DNA from: Clostridia bacterium
Lineage (GTDB): Bacteria; Bacillota; Clostridia; Oscillospirales; CAG-382
Length of the DNA stretch: 7,055 nucleotides
Assembly (NCBI GenBank): GCA_900754535.1
Contig: CAAEDF010000039.1
Coordinates: 1-7,055 of the forward strand
Direction of reading: 5' to 3'
The notes under the pieces were generated by a model. That model was not told where the DNA came from. It saw only the letters and a list, made by a program, of their open reading frames with translations, and ran no database searches. Shown in pieces: positions 6,055 to 7,055 of this stretch (position 1 is its first letter; each line of letters starts with the position of its first letter). Position numbers and translations under genes: made by a program.

Positions 6055-6999
6055 ATGTTCAGGATAGGAACCGTAAATATCGACACCTCGCACGCTCCCA
6101 GCTTTGCCGAGATACTGGCAAAGGGCGACCGCGCACGCTATACCTGCGTTTATAACGACGCTTTCCGCACGGACGAGGAGGTAAACGCGTTTATTGAGAA
6201 ATTCGGTCTGGAAAAGCGCTTTTATTCCCTTGAGGAAATGGCCGGCGCCGTGGATATCGTGTTCATACAGGGCTGTAACTGGGACCGCCATGTCGAATGC
6301 GCGCGCCCGTTTGTCAAAGCCGGCGTCCCGGTGTTTATCGATAAGCCCATTGTCGGAAATCTTGCCGATTGCCGCATCATAGAAAAGTGGGCGGCGGACG
6401 GCGCGGTTATCCTCGGCACGAGCGCTTTGAGATATACATACGAGCATGATTCGTTCTTTGCCGTGCCCGCGGAAGAACGCGGCGATATAGTGCACGTGAC
6501 CACCACGGTCGGTGTGGACGAATTTAATTATGCGATACACTCGGTGGAATCCATCATGGGCTTCCTGCGCGGGGACAAGCCGGCCGAAGTGAAATATATA
6601 GGTCAGTCCTGCGCGTCAGGCACACCGTGCGATTCCTATTACGTGCTGTTTGAAAGCGGCGCGTCTGCCTGCTATCATATCTGCCTTAAGGGCTGGCAGC
6701 CCTCGACGGCCGTTGTGATGACCACAAAAACCACCTATGTGTATAAGATAGACACAAACAAGGTCTATGAGGCAATGCTCAATCATGTGTGCAATTATCT
6801 TGAGGGCAAGGACAACCTGCTGGTCTCGGTACCGGAAATGACCGATTCGGTAAAGCTTATGCTTGCGGGCCGGAAGTCAAAGCTAAACGGCGGTATAAGC
6901 GTGCCCGTTTCCTCGCTTACCGAGGCGGACGGCGGCTTTGACGGCGCAGCGTTTGAAAAAGAATACGCCGCCGCGCAGAGAAGCGCGCAGAAAAAATAA
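6055..6999 (+). CDS. Gfo/Idh/MocA-family oxidoreductase
   Basis: Members of this family are NAD(P)-dependent dehydrogenases, mostly acting on sugars, inositols or related hydroxy acids in the cytoplasm. The 314-residue product is on the short side. The N-terminal nucleotide-binding half starts MFRIGTVNIDTSHAPSF and includes VDIVFIQGCN (66-75) and PVFIDKPI (92-99). The latter is the family's E/D-K-P motif, with K97 as the expected catalytic lysine. The C-terminal half has NYAIHSVES (158-166), whose H162 fits the conserved histidine. The classical GxGxxG loop is replaced by IGTVNIDTSH, which I recall from a subgroup of the family. AGGAGG at 6036-6041 lies 13 bases from ATG 6055, a long gap, but an in-frame TGA at 6046 rules out any start further upstream. 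Its own promoter lies at 5968-5996, and no terminator separates it from spoIIE. The family is fairly sure; the substrate is unknown. Confidence 0.85.
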   Translation: MFRIGTVNIDTSHAPSFAEILAKGDRARYTCVYNDAFRTDEEVNAFIEKFGLEKRFYSLEEMAGAVDIVFIQGCNWDRHVECARPFVKAGVPVFIDKPIVGNLADCRIIEKWAADGAVILGTSALRYTYEHDSFFAVPAEERGDIVHVTTTVGVDEFNYAIHSVESIMGFLRGDKPAEVKYIGQSCASGTPCDSYYVLFESGASACYHICLKGWQPSTAVVMTTKTTYVYKIDTNKVYEAMLNHVCNYLEGKDNLLVSVPEMTDSVKLMLAGRKSKLNGGISVPVSSLTEADGGFDGAAFEKEYAAAQRSAQKK

Positions 7000-7005
7000 A
7001 TATTT

Positions 7006-7050
7006 CCTGTCGCTCAAAAGGCCCGTGCCATGCCGGGAACGGGCGGCAGG
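7006..7050 (+). terminator. Hairpin after the oxidoreductase gene, probably a terminator cut by the window edge
   Basis: GCCCGT at 7021-7026 pairs with ACGGGC at 7039-7044. An alternative outer pairing joins CCTGTCGC (7006-7013) to GCGGCAGG (7043-7050) with one G-U pair. It starts a few bases after the stop at 6999. A T-tract would lie beyond the right edge, so the call is tentative. Confidence 0.45.
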
Positions 7051-7055
7051 CGAAA

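Noticed and set aside
5965..6540. 191-codon minus-strand frame opposite the oxidoreductase start
   Set aside because: It is antisense to the DKP-containing oxidoreductase and its promoter, and shows no recognised motif.
1..7055. CRISPR array, insertion sequence, phage or toxin-antitoxin system
   Set aside because: I found no regularly spaced repeats, terminal inverted repeats with a transposase, or small paired genes. The content is housekeeping and sporulation genes.

Overview
The window looks like a chromosomal core segment of a spore-forming, acetate-producing member of the Clostridia (Bacillota) with fairly GC-rich coding DNA. The main pointers are a sporulation phosphatase gene (spoIIE) behind a Spo0A-type promoter, a clostridial-style pairing of acetate kinase with the tRNA-modifying acetate ligase TmcAL, strong Shine-Dalgarno sequences and sigma-A-type promoters. 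I see no mobile element, CRISPR array, rRNA or tRNA.

Layout. Positions 1-812 (minus strand) hold the first 270 codons of acetate kinase (ackA); its 3' end lies off the left edge. A short divergent control region (about 813-940) carries two overlapping, oppositely directed promoters. Rightward of it come tmcAL (941-2089) and an organophosphate-antiporter-like MFS transporter (2147-3385), which look like one operon ending at the hairpin at 3407-3451. A gene-free stretch of about 330 bases follows. It leads to a promoter with a 21-base spacer and a perfect 0A box over its -35, typical of Spo0A-activated promoters, and then spoIIE (3779-5956). No terminator is visible after spoIIE. A separate extended -10 promoter (5968-5996) precedes a Gfo/Idh/MocA-type oxidoreductase (6055-6999), and the right edge cuts into a hairpin that is probably its terminator.

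How the parts relate. AckA interconverts acetate plus ATP with acetyl phosphate plus ADP. TmcAL uses acetate and ATP to make N4-acetylcytidine at the wobble base of elongator tRNA-Met, so the divergent pair share acetate as a metabolite. SpoIIE dephosphorylates SpoIIAA to release sigma-F in the forespore. The transporter and oxidoreductase have recognisable families but no substrate that can be read from the sequence.

I did not find a convincing undescribed multi-gene system. The signals most worth following are the interlocked ackA/tmcAL promoters, the 21-base-spacer spoIIE promoter with its 0A box, and possible read-through from spoIIE into the oxidoreductase gene.
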